Origin: Phragmites australis
Taxonomy: Eukaryota > Streptophyta > Magnoliopsida > Poales > Poaceae
Assembly (NCBI RefSeq): GCF_958298935.1
Contig: NC_084921.1
Span: forward strand, 9,434,001 to 9,498,000
Direction: 5' to 3'
DNA: 64,000 nucleotides
Positions 1 through 11,983 of this stretch are shown here, in pieces (the stretch's first letter is position 1; every line of letters begins with the position of its first letter). A program made the position numbers and the translations under genes. Under the pieces are notes generated by a model that saw only the letters and a program-made list of their open reading frames with translations, did no database searches and was not told where the DNA came from.

Positions 1-1249
1 TTCAGGGAGTTTGAATCACCGCCGCGGGCACTCGCCCTGCCGGACACCGATCCTTCTCGCCGTGCTCCCCTGCGGCCTCCCTACGCGCCGCCGAGCTCGC
101 TCGCCTGCTGGAGCCGGCGCCGCAGCCGCTCCCCGTAGCGTCGTCTCGCTCGCGAGTGGAGCCGACGAGACAAGGGCTGGGACGGCGGCGAGTGGTTTCT
201 AGTCACCGACGGAAGCGCGCGCTTGTAGGAGGTGGGGTCCCGCGGCGCGGGCGGCGGCGGCGGCGTTGACGAGATCGGAGGCAATGTGGTGACGAGATTC
301 GGGGGAGGGAGAGAGGGGGCAGGCAAGCGTGCGTGGAGGAGCGGTCACGACTCACGAGACGAGAGGAACCGTGGGTGGCCAGGATAAGATCGCATCCAGC
401 GGTGGGAGGAGTGCCACGTGGTTTCATCCCGCTGCCGCACGCTATACCGTCGTAACGTGTTAACATCTGACGTGACGGTATAACGTTCCATAATATTTTT
501 GCAATTTTCTAAGTAGTGGTAAATTTGCAATTTTCTCTCTTTTTTATTTTAATCTCATAGCCTTTTTCCGTATCACAAGAGAGCAGGATATGTGGATCAG
601 AAGAGGTCAAGCAAGGGTATAGCCCTCCGCTCAAATTTTTGAATTTAGTGGATTTAGATATTTTTTATAAAGTTATGGAGAGCCCATCAATGTTACATCT
701 CGTTCAATTTTTGAACTAAAATTGTCCTTGCATTAGGAGCGAATATAGATGGCCAGGGGTTGGAGCCTCCATAGCTTCGCAACTAACTGGTCTTCCTGAG
801 CCCCTTCAACTAAATTTTTTACCACGGATGAGGAGAGGAAAAGGAAAAAAGATGAAGAGAAGTGGATGAGCCCTGTCCTTTCATTTGTCATTGGTGGATA
901 TGGACTGGGCTGTTGAAAATCGATGGATAAAGGCCGTAAAAATGTGATGGGCGCTTTGATAGGCCCACCACCATAGGTCTAGCCCATTTGACGTAGCCTC
1001 TCTCCCTTCTGCAACGTCATTGTCAGGTTGCCACAGCTCCCACGACGAAATAGGAAGGACAGGTAGGTGGTTAATGCTTGCTCGGTAGTCAAGGCGGACT
1101 GTGTGGGTGGGGGTGGTGGTCTCGGGTTTTGGTAGCAACAGTGGTGTGCCTTCGTTTAGGACGCGCTCAGTCTCTTTATCAGTCTTCTCTCTCCCCTCCC
1201 CTTCCCAGTGAGAAAACAGGACTAGCTAAGCTGCCACGGCGGCCGGCGG
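1..1249. other. Upstream flank of the lectin kinase pseudogene; GC-rich left edge
   Basis: No gene could be established here. Bases 1-330 are very GC-rich with CGG/CCG runs, like the first exon or 5' leader of a grass gene, most likely one running leftward out of the window, but no initiation codon with a recognisable product is visible. Bases 480-1070 are AT-richer and hold nothing recognised. The last 150 bases before 1250 are a CT-rich leader directly ahead of a signal-peptide start and probably belong to the next gene. Confidence 0.4.
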
Positions 1250-4227
1250 ATGGCACAGCCCGCGCTCCGCCTCTCCATCTGCCTCGTCTGCTTCCTGCTC
1301 TCCGTCGCCGCCCTTGCACTAGCTAGAAGTTGTGAGTCTTTCTCTCCTTTTTTTTCTCGTTAGGCGTGTACATGCGGCTAGATCCACCATTTCTTGTTTT
1401 TTTTTTCTCAATTCTACATACGATTTTTACGAACCAGCTTAGGTTTGCCTATTTTATTGTGTAAATTGCGTGATCAATTGTGATGTAGTATTGTTTGTCA
1501 TGATATACTACGTCAATTTGACATATTTTTTTGCTCGTAAAGTGTGTATGCTACCTATCGGATGGCCGGATGGGGATTTTAAAAAACTTTTGTCCGGTCC
1601 AAAAAAGTGGAGGTACAATCAGTCTCAGTCGCAACTTCCAACTAAAAGATTTTTTCTCACAGAGAAATTAAATGAGGACCAAAATAATCCTTTAATACTT
1701 CATTTCTTTGTTTTTGACAGTTTGGTCATAGTGTGATTTTGTGACTTTTGCATCCAGACCTGCATTTGGCAAAACTTCGCATCCAGTTAATCAAAACAAG
1801 TCAGACTTGCTATTGCAGAAAATGCTTTCAACTAGTGTGCAACTTCATATTACTATTTTAATAACCAGTTCATTGACAGCTCCCAGTAATTTGTGGGCTC
1901 TGACAACAGCAATGTTCATGTTTGTGCAGCATTATACCCTGAGGGTTGGCAAAGCAGTCCTGTTCAGAACAAATGCTTCATGTACATATCAAGCTCTCTT
2001 TCTTGGATAGAGCCGAGGATCTCTGCCATAACTTCAGTAGGTATCTGGCTGCGTTATCATCTTTTCAGAGCTAAACTTTGCAAAGTCTCTCTGTGGATCA
2101 TCATCCTCTAGATGCTGGGCTGGAGGGCATCACTACAACACTAGTACTGGTTACAGTTGGAAATGTTCCGATGATTCGTCTCTTTAGAATGAGACTGTCT
2201 TTACTCATGAGACACTGCATGCCAACTGCAGTGATACTGTGTGCGGTCTAGCTACCAGCAATGATGGGGTATTCGTTTTTTTTTTTTCGCCACCGGTGAC
2301 CTCCAGGTGACATCCCATCTGTCATTCTGCCCTACATGCATAGACTTAGAGCGGCTCATATGTTATCATCAGCAGTAATTGTCACTTCCTGAGAGTGATA
2401 ACTAAGTAATTATCCTGCAATGATATGTGCACTTTGGTAACCAACAGTGGTGCTGCACTTACTGGAAAAAGGTGCAGTGAGTCCCATGGTCTGATTTGCA
2501 TGATCAATCATGGTGAGTTTTCTTTTGGTAAATACTGGAGAGTTCTGTATGATTTATTAAGGCTTTACCGATTTCACTAAAAGTGGTAATTTGTATTCGT
2601 GACATGCAAATATATATTTTTTGCGTTAGTAGACAGATGCTACCACGATCAGTGCCACAAGGAGTATTTCGTAGCCCTGATTGCTGTGAGCGGTTTCATT
2701 CTGGCGACCACTCCAGCCGTTGTGGTTTGGCTGCTTGTCTACAGGCGAAGCAAGAAAAGAAGAAGATCACGAGAAACATCCGGTACTTCGATCAGCTGCT
2801 GCATTGGTGCCACCGCAATGGAAAGTATTCCCCAGTGAAGAACTTGGATCAATCACAAAGAACTTCAGTGAGGGAAACCGGCTTCCTGGTAATGCCAAGA
2901 CAGGTGGAACCTATAGCGGAATCTTGCCAGATGGATCCAAAGTAGCAATCAAGAGACTAAAGAGATCCAACCTACAAAGGAAAAAGGACTTCTACTCTGA
3001 GATTCGGAGAGTCGCAAAGCTTTATCATCCTAATTTGGTGGCTGTAAAAGGATGTTGTTATGACCATGGTGATAGGTTTATTGTCTATGAGTTTGTCGCG
3101 AATGGTCTATTGGATGTGTGGCTGCATCATATTCCCAGAGGAGGGCGGAACCTTGACTGGACAATGAGAATGAGAGTTGCCACAACTCTTGCTCAGGGGA
3201 TCGCGTAAGTCATCCTTGCCAGGAAATATTATTTCTTACTGTGAATTTTCTTAGATCGTTTCTCACACTGAGACAGCGAAATAGTAATTTTATGGAAGCA
3301 TAAGCTTCTTAGATGTTAGTTGCAGTTATCTTTTTATTCCAGTTTCTTGTTTCACAACATCACTCTTTTTCTTAGTTTCTAGTAACACTTGATCCATGCG
3401 TAGACTTATAATTTGCTTTATTTTGTTTTGCACTTGTGTGCTTGCAGATTTTATGCAACACATAAAAAAAGACCACTCTACTTCATAACTTGGTCTGTCG
3501 AAAGCTGATGTCCACATGCCAGCCTTGTCTTTAATCGCCCGCGTCACCAAGGAAGACGGGCGTTCGGAGGAGTTGAAGATTCTGGCGCGTTACTTCCAAA
3601 TTACATGGAAACCTACCAACTAAATTAGAATCGAAATTTTGTTTCTGTTTTGTCATTAAACATTTACAAAACTACCTGGTGTGCTTGTGCTTAACTTATG
3701 TTATAATATACAAATATTGTAGAAACCACCTTTGCTTTAGTCGTAAACTATACAATAGAATTGCTACAGTTGCATGCAATTGTCAAGCACTATTAATTCA
3801 CAAGTTCTGTTTAGCTTCTACTGGAAATGTGACGAGCTTGAATTATCATTTAACATTAATAGGAGTTGTTTGGAATTTTGGAGTTATTGGCTTTGTCCTT
3901 TGGGGCTTATTTTTATCCTATGCTCTTATATGAGTCATCCCCACTAACGTTCTAAATCTTATATTTACTATTTACTTACCAATGTTCATGTAATACAGAT
4001 TTTTGCACGACAAGGTGAAGCCCCAGGTTGTACACCGTGATATCCGTGCAAGCAACGTCCTACTCGATGAGGAGCAGATGAGAACCATTGGAGGTTCGGA
4101 CTCCTCGCTGAAATCCATTGTACGAAACTTGGAACTCTTCTGTATTTCCACTGTTAGTCAGCACCCAGTAGGTAGCACATTCCTTGGAGTGTGTGGTAAG
4201 CCAAGAGCCACCATTATCTGTAATTAG
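1250..4227 (+). pseudogene. C-type lectin receptor-like protein kinase, decayed and 3'-truncated
   Basis: Similar in layout to Arabidopsis At1g52310: signal peptide, C-type lectin domain, one membrane helix, kinase. Exon 1 (1250-1331) encodes MAQPALRLSICLVCFLLSV, a signal peptide. Exon 2 (from 1930) has YPEGWQSSPVQNKCF. A third piece (about 2112-2260) has CWAGGHHYNTSTGYSW. A fourth (about 2428-2511) has CTLVTNSGAALTGKRC and ends GLICMINH. The exon ending at 3204 carries a membrane helix (ALIAVSGFILATTPAVVVWL), then the kinase N-lobe with VAIKRLKRS. The exon from 3999 has VVHRDIRASNVLL. Lesions: a one-base loss after SLSW in exon 2 (TGGAT where TGG GAT is expected), a TAG in the third piece where this family has Trp, a frameshift in the juxtamembrane segment near 2770, and loss of recognisable kinase sequence after DEE near 4075. 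Splice phases between surviving exons still match, so this was a spliced gene, not a retrocopy. The family itself is quite certain. Confidence 0.85.
3205..3998 (+). other. Intron of the lectin kinase pseudogene
   Basis: The donor GC/GTAAGT at 3204/3205 and the acceptor ATACAG at 3993-3998 join GC to A in phase, giving the expected GIAFLHDK run across the junction. The intron is AT-rich. The short open frames inside it show no recognisable domain. Confidence 0.6.
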
Positions 4228-5212
4228 TAGTTTAGTAGCAAATGCTGAGGAGGCAAGTTGTTCTCATGCTCGTTCTTGTCATGGTCATCACTCTAGTGTA
4301 CTCAGGCTGACCTCTAATCTGCTATTGATCTCACAGTAGGTCTGGGTTTAGTGAGCAAAAGTCAAATGCATATACTCTGATGAAACGACTCATCTATATT
4401 TTGAGAGAACAAGTGATAATTTCAGTAGTTTGTGACACTTGCTGTCTACTCAATTGGGTTTTCATCATATGTACATTTGAAAACAAGATGTATCGATATC
4501 AAACTGAGAACACAAGGAGATGTGTGTCGTTGATGATAAGTGATTGATGTAATTGTTGATTTGGAGACTTCGGTTTGCATAGCGTGTTTCAATTGTGTTT
4601 GAAAACAGAGGATAGCGGAGACATGTGTTTCTTGGCTCATGATGTGTAGGTGTATGGATGCTACATAGCGGTCAATGGCAAGGCGGTGAAGGGCAAGTGG
4701 AGGCTTAGTGTCGACGAACCGTGCTAGGCCAGGTGGAGCCATGGGCGATCCGCATCGCTCGTATAGAGGGCACAAGAAAACATGGTGGAAGGAGAAGGTG
4801 ATGGAGATGGCATCGACCAAGTCAAGGCGGAAAGACAATGGCAAGTTGAGAGGCGGCCCGGTGACGGGAGCGCGAAGGCTTGAAGGCATCAAAGGTCATA
4901 ACGGAGGTTGGACACGCATCGACATCGAGGAGTCATGCTTAGAGAAGTATGCAATGTGGTTTTACCGGTTTTTCCTCAAAACCAGGGGTAGAGTCGGAGG
5001 ATGCATGGCACCATCACAGATGTAGGAAACATGCCCTTAGGTTGATTGTCTAAATTACATAAGGGCATGTATGTGATTTTGGTGATTAATGACAATATAG
5101 TCAATAAGACTAACATGTTTGTCAAGTATATGCTTTAGTAGGTCTCATGAATGCAACAAAAGAGAAGTCACCGAAGCCGGAATAAAGAAAGGAATGAATT
5201 GGACTTGTTCCA

Positions 5213-5560
5213 TGAATTTTTATGTGATCAAATGGGTTGGATTTCTGTATAATTTTGTAGAGTTCTTCACAAGCTTTCAATAGAGCTCAAGATCATCAAA
5301 ATCGGAGTTCGGAGCGAAAAGTTATGCCCAAAATACAAAATGCAGTTGTGCTGAAATTTGCCTCACCGGATTATCCGGTGCTCACAATGAATTTTGATGT
5401 GATCAAATGGGATGGATTTTTGTATAATCTTGTAGATCTATTCACAAGCTTTCAATAGAGTCCAAGATCATCAAAATCGGAGTTCGGAGCGAAAAGTTAT
5501 GCCCAAAATACAGTTGTGCTGAAATTTGCCTCACAGGATAATCCGGTGATCAAAATCAAC
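5213..5560 (+). repeat. Imperfect tandem duplication (unit about 178 bp) inside the solo LTR
   Basis: The stretch from about 5213 to 5390 recurs from about 5391. Both copies contain TGTGATCAAATGGG, CACAAGCTTTCAATAGAG, ATCATCAAAATCGGAGTTCG and GAGCGAAAAGTTATGCCC in the same order, with scattered substitutions and a small indel. Divergence between copies shows the duplication is older than the perfect 119-bp one further right. Confidence 0.8.
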
Positions 5561-5640
5561 ATAACTCCGGTGCTTCAGAGAAATATCCGGTGCTCAAATC
5601 AACATAACTCCGGTGCTCAAATCAACATAAGTCCGGTGCC

Positions 5641-5880
5641 TCACAGGATAATCCGGTGCTCACAAAATGAACTCACCGGACTAATTTTTGCAGAGAGCTC
5701 CAAAATGAACTTATGGGCATAGGATAATCCGGTGCTTTTGTCCGGTGTTAACTAACTCATCACAGGATAATCCGGTGCTCACAAAATGAACTCACCGGAC
5801 TAATTTTTGCAGAGAGCTCCAAAATGAACTTATGGGCATAGGATAATCCGGTGCTTTTGTCCGGTGTTAACTAACTCATC
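5641..5880 (+). repeat. 119-bp tandem duplication with an AATCCGGTG motif array
   Basis: TCACAGGATAATCCGGTGCT begins at 5641 and again at 5760, and its first bases recur at 5879, giving two full units with no difference that I can see. The array lies in a wider stretch (about 5360-6010) with many copies of ATCCGGTG or CTCCGGTG. It includes the near-perfect palindrome CACCGGATTATCCGGTG at 5364-5380. Similar CCGG-bearing arrays are known in grass retrotransposon LTRs. Confidence 0.85.
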
Positions 5881-7785
5881 ACAGGATAATCCGGTGCTCA
5901 CAGTTGAGTTTGAGTGGGTTCCAACGGCTAGTTTCTCTGATGTACTCACAGGATAATCCGGTGCTTGTACTACTATCATCACAGGATTATCCGGTGCTCA
6001 CAATTTTCTGAGCCGTTGGGGCAACGGCTAGTTGGCGGGTTTGAGGCTATAAATACTCCTCCACTCAGTCATTTGAAGGTGCTGGAGTCCAGAGAAGTTC
6101 ATGTACACTTGAGAAGACATCCAAGCCACCAAAGTGCTTAAGTGATCAAATCCAAGGCGATTAAGCACATCATTAGAGAGTGATTAGTGCTTGTAGGCCT
6201 AGAGAGAGTGTAGCTAGTTGATAGCTGCATAGAGAGTGGATCAAGGAGTGATCCTAACTTGTACCAAGTGGTACGCCGGCACCTTGGAGTCTTGGTGACT
6301 CGCCGGTAAGCTTGTTGACCCTCCGATTTGGTGTGGAGAGGCGGCAAGGTATTTGTGAGGGGACGCGGAGACCCTTGCCTTTGTGGCTCAAGCTCCGAAG
6401 TGATCACGGCGGCGAGGAACCGGAAGAGAGGCTAGTGGTGAGACCTTGCCTTGGTGGTTTGGTGGCTCATCCGGGTAGAGGCCTTGTCTTTGTGACTTGG
6501 TGGCTCAAAGGCCGTGACCGGGTGCCGACCGGGAGCATATCCTTTGTGGAGCTCCAACGTGGACTAGGGGTGGCTTTCATGCCATCGAAACCACGGGATA
6601 AAAATCCTTGTGCCGAGTTTGTTCTCTCTACCCTCTTTACACTTCCGCATTTACATTCTTGCAATTTACCTTACTAGATAGGTTGCAAGTTTCCTTAATC
6701 GGTAGAGTAGACACGCTAGATAAACCTAGAGCACATTTAGATAGAAATTGATATAGGTTTATCTTGTGTTATTTTTTGAGCCAGTTTAGTTCTAAGTGTC
6801 CTAATTCACCCCCCCCCCTCTTAGGACGTCATCGATCCTTACAACAGAGCTTGCTTGGAGACGAAGCAGAGTGGTGAAGGTGCCGGGTCCATCCGATGGA
6901 CAACAAAATAGTTGGACCATTTTGCCCTTCGAGGATAATATCTATGTATTAGTCATTAGGGACATTTTGAGAAATATCCATTTTGCCTATATATATACAT
7001 GGGAGAGAGCCGGTGCAAAGAGCTCTCTATGAGGAGAACAACTTGAGCACGTCAACACATCTCTAGAACCTATCTTCATTCTTGATATTTTCTTAGGCTT
7101 GGTTAGGATTTCAAGAAAGAGTAGTTAGAGTTCATAATTCTAAATTTTATCTCATTAAGGGTGGGAGGATGAAGAGTGGCTTCCAAGCCATGTATCTATG
7201 AATCTTGCTAAGTTCATATTTCTATTCATCAGTTGCTTATCAAATTTGTGATGCTTTTGATCTCTCTCCTGTTTATCTCTTGTTCTTAAAGTTTTGTTTG
7301 ATTTTTCACTCATCGCTTTTGACAACGATTTCAATTGATTTTGTTGAGTCAAAAAGTTGCTAGGACTTGTGTGAGAACATCTAGGGTGATCCCATATAAT
7401 CTCCCTCACACGAGCAACTTTAAATCCTATTTCTAAATATTTTCCTCTCCACTTGTTTTTGGTCAAATCTACAAAATAGAGGTTGAAATCTTGATCTCTT
7501 TGAGGAGATCTTTTGGATAAAGACTCATTGTGTTCGTGACAAGCTGTGGCTAAAATTTTGTTAGATTTGGACCACGTTTAGTTGGATTTCTAGTTTGGAT
7601 CTTGTGTTCTGAGCTGCAGTTTTTCAATACTGTAACCAGTTCGTAACTTCCGGTTCCTATCCAGAGCATCTGTGAATAGTATTTATTTTGCAACCAGATC
7701 TTTTTCGGACCTTCCTGTAGATCAGTGTACTGGGTGGAATATTGTTCATCTGGTAGGAGTTAATGCTCATCAGCACCGGTCGGAA

Positions 7786-10700
7786 TTACCACTGGTCTGG
7801 GTTACTGTTCATCAGCTTGGTTTCCTCGAGGCCCTTATAACTTGGTACCCGTGGCTGTGGTTCACTGAACGAATCAACGTGGTGAGGATCCTTCAAGGCA
7901 CAGGATGAAACAATTGATCTGCAAAATGAAGTCGATATAATCACGGGATATCTTTTTTCGCTATAGTTTCCATGACAAATCATTATAGCAGGCAACAAAA
8001 AACAGAACCAAATAACTGGAACCATGCATGGAAGAAAGCTTTCTGAAACTATGCAAGTAGCAGCCGAGGAGGTGGTACCCGAATTGCAGGCTGTCCTTCA
8101 CCAAGCAATTAAGTTTCGAATGAAAGCCTCTTTCATGTTGCAGAGGGTTGTAATCCTTTAGAGCAATCTGGAGTAAGTGGTCAGTACAGGTATTGATTAA
8201 AAGAAGTATTTGGAAAAGGCGTGTAAGGAAACTGCTAATCATATGGCAAACACGGAATGAAAATCATTTACTAATCGCATCTACAGAAAAATACAATAAC
8301 ACAGTGACACACCTTAGATAAGGATGTTTCAATTGAATTCTTAGTTTCCTCGGAAACAGTGGAACTGCAATCTCGACTCACTACTGGGAGAGGCAATATC
8401 TCTTCAGATCCAGCAAGCCTCTACAGCATGATATGTTTCTACCATTAGAGCCAGCCAATAACAAACCACAAATCCCTTCTATTCCGGCAACCGATAAGCA
8501 TGACTAAAAGTAGGAGCTTTTCAATAAAGTCGTTGTCAAGTGTTAGGAATCCAACCCAAGGGAGTTTTAGGATAAGTACTACAAGCAGTGCAGTATACCT
8601 CTTAGTTATATTGCAAATTACAACAGAACAGGGGAAATGTTGCCCATACCCTCAGAAACATCGGTCCCTTCTCAGATGGTTGAAGATAGTAACACTGAAG
8701 AGTTCCGATTTTCATCGTTTCTGTATTGCATGACGAGGAGCATACCAGTCCCTGATCAAGCTTGAAAAGAGTTTGACATAGACGATAGAAAACTGCACAA
8801 CATAGATAATACTGACATATCAGGATCATTTGAGAAGCTAGACATATCATACATATATAGCTACACTAGGTGTTCTGATCTGATCTCTCATCATTTAGAG
8901 CAACTTCAACATCATGTGAACTGGGAATCACAACATGAGGCGTCCCCATTATGACTCCTGTTAAGAAACACAGTCATTAAACTGAATTAAGTACAGATAA
9001 GATCTATGAGGACTAGAGTACATGTATCCTAATAATCAACAATCGTGGGTACCTTCATTTAGTAAGGCTAACTTGGTTTGCTCTATCACATCAAAAGAGA
9101 TTGAAGTAGAGGCTCGCCGCAAGTTTTTTTTTTCGCGAGTACGCAGGAGGACTGCGCATATTGCATTATGAAGAGAAGATCAGGAGATTCGTTACAAATC
9201 CGACGACGATCCTTCCGGATCACGGCTACGAGAGCATCGGAGACGAAAACAAGTTTGAACCGTCTTCTGAAGTAGGCAGAAACAATAGTGTTCGTTCTCC
9301 AATCCTCACAGCAGTATCAGTAACATCAGGAGCTGCAAGCTGTAGACTAGTTATTGGACACAGCCATTTTGCCTTATTTGTGGAAACAAGATCAATAGGA
9401 TGGCCGTGGCACTTGCATGCCTGTTCAATCAATGTATTCAGCATTAGCACAAGTGTTGAAGAGGTTATAGAATTGTCAATAGGAAGTATGAAGATATGAT
9501 AGCTATTATCTGAAGGAAATATGAAGCTAAGAAAGATGATGAAATCACTAAATTTGTATGCAGAAGTTCCTTATCAGTTACATATTCTACCACTAATAAG
9601 TAGTTATTAGAACATACCAAATGCTTGCAAGTCACAGGATAAAAATGGAGCAGTCAAAAGAAACCACACTCAAATCTGTTTTGTATCATTGCATTTCTAG
9701 AATTAAATAGTGAGAGGTGGCACGAATAACTTCTATCACCTGACAAGATGGGAAACCATCAATTATCTGATTTGTTGATGCATAAAGGTTGCAATATATT
9801 TCTTTGACGGAGTTGATAATGGGCTCTCTGAACATAAGTACAGCTTGCAGTGCCTCTTCCTTGTCTTCCTTCAGCTCTTCTAACCACTTCTTGACTAGCC
9901 CATGCAAAACTTGGGTCTCTGAATATCCAAATGCATTAGTGTTAGTTACAATACAGGGCAGAAGTGTTGAAGGTTAACTATGAGTGTAAAGAACTCCTAA
10001 TGTGGCAGTAATAACTGTGGGATCTCACTCAAAATAACTCTGGGATCTCAACATAGTATCAGAATAAACGCAAAGTAAATAACAGGATCTTGTTATGATC
10101 TGTTAGATGATAATGAAATATCACCTTATTATCTGAACATAAACAGTGAAACACCAAAATCAATAAATGATCAGCATATCCATGAGATTTCCTTACCAGG
10201 ATTGTATCTTCGTACTACACAGTTTTCAAGATCACAAATTTTGTTTTCAAAACAATCAGCATTTTCAGAAACGTCATCATACATGAATGAAGCTTCTGTT
10301 TCCAACATTACAAACTCCACTGCAACACACTGTTCAGCTGCATCCTGATGAAAATACAAGACAATAATCGGAGGAATGCCCTTATCAAGAGAAATGAATT
10401 AGTGTGGGAAAGCACAACTCAATCCCTTTAAGAGAAAATTGCAAACCCTTATGCTAATACCATAAGAGGGCTTCCGAGAGCTTCTGTTCTTTGTGAAGAC
10501 ATACATATGGCAATCACTTTCTTGGAAATGTCATCAATGCCCCAAGAATATATGGCTCTATTGCTAAAAAGATTTGCCAGTGACACATCTGCAGACAATA
10601 AATGTAGAGTCAGGCAAGTTTTCTATCTGATGACCATTCTCCTCTTAAAAGTCACACATATTCACTGTTATGCTGCTGAGTTTGTTTTGAACTTGGACCC

Positions 10701-11983
10701 ATCGCACAAGGAACAGGAAGATCATGGGCCCGATGCAATGGCAATTACCTCCAGTATGCAGAGACCCGCCATGTTGCTCAGGAAGAAAGCTATCCAGAGG
10801 CATATTGTTCACCGCATGGTGGAAATCTCGAAGGCTGAATTTATCACCAGGCTTATACACAATCTTTAGCTGATTGAAGTTCAGATCATCAGATGTTAGT
10901 AAGAATGACAGGGCCAGAACAGTGCAGTAGGAACGCACCAGCATCTGGATTGAGAGAGACTAATCAGAGATACAAACAGCATGATCTATGTGATATACTG
11001 ATATGTGCATGTAGTGGCACCTAACGCATGAACTGACAGTTAGTTAAGGTGTCCACAGGGGAAGCAAATGCATATGCATCCTACTTTCATCAGATCAAGA
11101 TCGTCTGCCTCATTTACTGCCAAGCAGGTAGGATAGGATGTCCTTAATCAGAACTTGCATAATTGTTCGTAAGGTGACATGCGGGCGATTCAAGTAATCT
11201 CATATTCTCATATCATACATACTTGACAACGGGCCACGATTTTTATAATAGCAATAAATTGGCCCCTTTTATAGCAAGCAGAAGTTGGTAAACCAACATT
11301 TTGCACTCGAAGATCGAAACAGACATGGATCCAGCAAAATTAAGGGACCTGCGCAGGCACAGAACTCATTCCTGTAAGCCGACATTTTGCACAGGAAGCT
11401 AATTATGGGACCTGCGCAGGCAAAAACTCACTGTAAAAGCGTGGGAATACCAACAATCTTACGACCTCAGCACTGTTGCGAAGGAGCGCCCAATTCAGGT
11501 CGAAACGTGAAAAAAAAGGCACTAGATCGAGCACCAGAGCATTATGCAGCTATGGATGCAGTCGGATTGGTTAGCGGCGACGTGAATTTCGAATTTGCAA
11601 ACATATGGTGCGCGCACCACCAGAAACACATGAATGCGATCACCAGCAGAGACGATGGTACGGACCTCAGGCGACGAGGAGGACGAGGAGTTGGAGGAGG
11701 CGACGTGGTGGACGTAGCCGAGAGCGAGGCGGTCGGGGAGCCCGTCCGCGGCGGCGGCGGACACGGGGTGGGGCGGTGACGTTGTGGCGGCGTAGAGGTT
11801 GGCGAGGTGGAGCAGGCACTGCACGCGCACGGGGTTAGTTAGGGTTCGGAGCACACTTGGACGGATGGATGAGCGGAGGAGAGGAAGCGGGTGGGCGGGA
11901 GCATGGTGGGTACCTGCTTGAGGCGGTGGAGGAGGGGAAGGGGGGATGTTACGCAGGTCCAGCAGGAAGCAGAGCAGCGCCAT
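7786..11983 (-). pseudogene. Uncharacterised plant-family gene (about 560 aa) with three disabling lesions
   Basis: Twelve exons can be read with GT-AG introns: 11983-11914, 11818-11666, 10944-10749, 10588-10461, 10344-10197, 9918-9740, 9420-9053, 8957-8865, 8792-8650, 8420-8313, 8167-8079 and 7918-7786 (TAA). Phases fit from exon 2 to the end once the insertion in exon 7 is set aside. The N-terminus is MALLCFLLDLRNI. Other landmarks are FSLRDFHHAVNNMPLDSFLP, LYASTNQIIDGFPSCQ, ACKCHGHPID, CSSSCNTETMKIGTLQCYY and KDYNPLQHERGFHSKLN. I believe the family is conserved in plants but cannot assign a function; paired cysteines (CKCHG, CSSSC) suggest metal or disulphide sites. Lesions: the exon 1 frame is shifted relative to exon 2 after the C6 run near 11943; a 130-bp insertion lies in exon 7; a TAG closes exon 8 at 8866-8868. 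Sequencing error could explain the homopolymer shift but not the insertion. Confidence 0.75.
9120..9256 (-). mobile_element. 130-bp retroposon-like insertion in exon 7 with short target duplication
   Basis: The + strand reads CAAG, then a T-run, then about 120 bp beginning CGCGAGTACGCAGGAGGACT, then CAAGTTT again. The added block is 9124-9253, flanked by CAAG at 9120-9123 and 9250-9253 (CAAGTTT if the T-run is counted). On the - strand the block ends in poly-A, as expected for an RNA-templated insertion such as the 3' end of a LINE or a SINE. Removing it rejoins ...PTSEDGSN to LRRASTSIS... in one frame, which is the strongest evidence. With it in place, the frame reaches TAG at 9226-9228. Confidence 0.8.

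Larger units (their letters stand above)
5016..6848. mobile_element. Solo LTR (1823 bp), probably SIRE/copia type, with 5-bp target duplication ACAGA
   Basis: The element runs 5021-6843. It starts TGTAGGAAACATG and ends CGATCCTTACA, so it has the TG...CA termini of an LTR. It is flanked by identical ACAGA at 5016-5020 and 6844-6848. No primer-binding site, polypurine tract or gag/pol lies next to it, so it is a solo LTR left by recombination between two LTRs. Its 3' end has the C-run plus CTCTTAGGACGTCATCGATC form also found, as its complement, at the edge of the SIRE-like element at 42.4 kb; this supports a copia assignment by inference. It is internally repetitive (see the tandem repeat entries). 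Confidence 0.88.
4446..7480. repeat. Unclassified repeat interrupted by a solo LTR
   Basis: The DNA on both sides of the solo LTR (4446-5015 and 6849 to about 7480) reads as one older element once the LTR and one copy of its target duplication are removed. The left part has a GC-richer open frame (4708 to about 5020) with RPGGAMGDPHRSYRGHKK, which matches no enzyme I know. The right part has a TATATATA box near 6991 followed by a leader-like stretch, as in an LTR or LARD-type element. Neither boundary could be fixed, so the class remains open. Confidence 0.35.

Noticed and set aside
5360..6010. Repeated CCGGTG words as a possible CRISPR-like array
   Set aside because: The spacing is irregular, the units are nested in larger tandem duplications inside an LTR, and the DNA is plant nuclear.
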